A stretch of 6,085 nucleotides of DNA from Maribacter sp. (GTDB lineage: Bacteria > Bacteroidota > Bacteroidia > Flavobacteriales > Flavobacteriaceae). The stretch lies in the NCBI GenBank assembly GCA_003232155.1, contig QILY01000162.1, positions 1-6,085 of the forward strand, given 5' to 3'. Below, piece by piece: positions 4,596 to 6,085 of the stretch (its first letter is position 1; every line of letters begins with the position of its first letter). Made by a program: the position numbers and the translations under genes. The notes under the pieces were generated by a model. That model searched no databases and was not told the origin of the DNA. It saw only the letters and a list, made by a program, of their open reading frames with translations.

Positions 4596-6085
4596 ATGAA
4601 AAGATATTTACCTTTCATAGTGGTATTGGTATGTGCAATTACAAATGCACAAAACATTAACGATGCTTTACGTTATAGCACAGAAAATTTACAGGGAACA
4701 GCGCGTTTTCAATCAATGGGTGGGGCTTTTGGAGCTCTTGGCGGGGATTTATCGGCCTTAAGTGTAAACCCGGCGGGTTCGGCAGTATTCAACAACAATC
4801 TTTTTACTGTTTCCGGTACAAGGTACAATCGTTCCAACACCATTGACTATGGTGGCAATACAACAGGTTCTGAGTCAAGGGATTTAGATATTAATCAAGC
4901 AGGAGGAGTATTGGTTTTCAAAAGTACTGGTCAAGATTCAGGTTGGAATAAATTTGCGATCGCTTTCAACTATGATGTAGTTGAAAACTTTGATGATCAG
5001 TTCACTGCCTCGGGTACTAGCAATCAAGGAATAGATAATTATTTTTTAGATTTTGCGCAAGGTGTGCCGTTTGGTGATATTATTCTTCAAGATGGAGAGT
5101 TTATAGAAGATGCCTATTTGGATATAGGAGCTAATCAAGGCTTTGCAGACCAACAAGCATTTTTAGGGTATTTTGGGGGTATTATTAACCCTGCTACTAC
5201 AGATGACAACAATACCGTCTACAACAGTAATGCAAGCTATACCAGTGTAAATCAAAATTTTCTCAGAATTACCTCTGGCTACAATAGTAAGTTCACTTTA
5301 AATGCATCATCACAGTATAAAGAAAAGTTGTATTTAGGGGCTTCATTGAACTTTCATAATGTACTGTACGATAGATTAGATGAATTTACTGAAACAGGCT
5401 ATGATCCCGATTCAGAAATTCAACGCACCACTTTTGACAATCGTTTACATACTGAAGGCTCTGGCTTTTCATTGGGTTTAGGTGCTATCGTAAAATTGAA
5501 TGATATAGTTCGAATAGGTGCCAGCTATCAATCACCCACATGGTACCGATTAGCTGATAACTTAGCTCAGCGTATTGATTCTGATTTGGCAGATGAAAAT
5601 ATTAATTTCATCAACTTTGGTGTGGTCAATCTATTTCAAAGCTATACCGTGAAAACGCCTGCAAAACTTACTGGCAGTTTAGCTCTTATTTTTGGTAAGA
5701 ACGGACTCTTAAGCTTTGATTATGGCTATCAAGACATGTCGCAAGCCAGACTAGGTCCTAATGATCCAAATTTTGATATAGTAAATGGTGATATCAACAC
5801 ACAACTAGGAACGGTCACTTCACTAAGACTTGGCGGAGAATTTAGAATAAAACAAGTCAGTTTACGCGGCGGATATCGTTTTGAAGGAAGTCCATATAAA
5901 GATGAAAGTACTATTGGGGATTTAGAAGGAATTTCAGCTGGAATAGGCTATAATTTTGGAGGAAGTAGATTAGACTTCTCATTAAACCGAACTGAAAGAG
6001 AGATTGCCCAAACCCTATTCGATACAGGCATTACAAACCCTGCAGTAGTTAATGGTATAAATACCAATGCTACTATAAGTTACAC
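4596..6085 (+). CDS. OmpP1/FadL-family outer membrane transporter, 3' end cut by window
   Basis: The frame is open from the ATG at 4596 to the window edge, giving 496 residues. FadL-type porins are 14-strand outer membrane barrels with an N-terminal hatch that take up hydrophobic molecules such as long-chain fatty acids; the substrate here is not known. Residues 1-18 are a signal peptide (MKRYLPFIVVLVCAITNA) with probable cleavage before Gln19, typical of flavobacteria. RFQSMGGAFGALGGDLSALS and VNPAGSAVF at about 38-65 are the conserved N-terminal region of the family. Later segments alternate in barrel-strand fashion, for example KLYLGASLNFHNVLYDRL, IVRIGASYQSPTWYRL, and RLGGEFRIKQVSLRGGYRF. 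Family members in this phylum are about 500 residues, so only a few residues should be missing. It follows the lipoprotein gene by 41 bp with no terminator between them, suggesting a shared transcript. No Shine-Dalgarno is present. Confidence 0.93.
   Translation, partial: MKRYLPFIVVLVCAITNAQNINDALRYSTENLQGTARFQSMGGAFGALGGDLSALSVNPAGSAVFNNNLFTVSGTRYNRSNTIDYGGNTTGSESRDLDINQAGGVLVFKSTGQDSGWNKFAIAFNYDVVENFDDQFTASGTSNQGIDNYFLDFAQGVPFGDIILQDGEFIEDAYLDIGANQGFADQQAFLGYFGGIINPATTDDNNTVYNSNASYTSVNQNFLRITSGYNSKFTLNASSQYKEKLYLGASLNFHNVLYDRLDEFTETGYDPDSEIQRTTFDNRLHTEGSGFSLGLGAIVKLNDIVRIGASYQSPTWYRLADNLAQRIDSDLADENINFINFGVVNLFQSYTVKTPAKLTGSLALIFGKNGLLSFDYGYQDMSQARLGPNDPNFDIVNGDINTQLGTVTSLRLGGEFRIKQVSLRGGYRFEGSPYKDESTIGDLEGISAGIGYNFGGSRLDFSLNRTEREIAQTLFDTGITNPAVVNGINTNATISY

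Overview
The window looks like a chromosomal segment from a marine-type Flavobacteriaceae member (Bacteroidota). The evidence is: AT-rich DNA, start codons without Shine-Dalgarno sequences, a Bacteroidota-type promoter (TTG, 19 nt, TATTTTTG), a short type 3 (archaeal/eukaryote-like) prolyl-tRNA synthetase, signal peptides cut before Gln-Asn, and an OmpP1/FadL porin of the flavobacterial kind. The genus cannot be fixed from the sequence alone.

Layout. Positions 1-563 (minus) hold the N-terminal third or so of a membrane-anchored amidohydrolase that runs off the left edge. Positions 564-1040 have no intact gene. They carry a protein-like but broken minus-strand remnant and a short motif resembling dispersed flavobacterial intergenic repeats. 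Next comes a compact minus-strand translation-machinery unit: proS (3140 to 1665), a promoter, two tandem tRNA-Glu(UUC) genes, rpsT (ribosomal protein bS20), and a strong hairpin terminator at 1051-1080. The tRNAs and rpsT lie between one good promoter and one good terminator, so they are probably one transcript.

A divergent intergenic region of about 94 bp (3141-3234) with a perfect 9-bp inverted repeat separates proS from a plus-strand pair. The first of the pair is a low-complexity lipoprotein: an acidic N-terminal part, a Gly-Phe repeat block, and a very basic Arg/Ser-rich tail. The second, 41 bp downstream with no terminator between, is an OmpP1/FadL-family outer membrane transporter cut by the right edge near its natural end. 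Both are predicted envelope proteins and may be co-transcribed.

No CRISPR array, prophage, insertion sequence or defence system was found. The most unusual item is the Gly-Phe/Arg-Ser lipoprotein; most of the rest is conserved flavobacterial housekeeping DNA.
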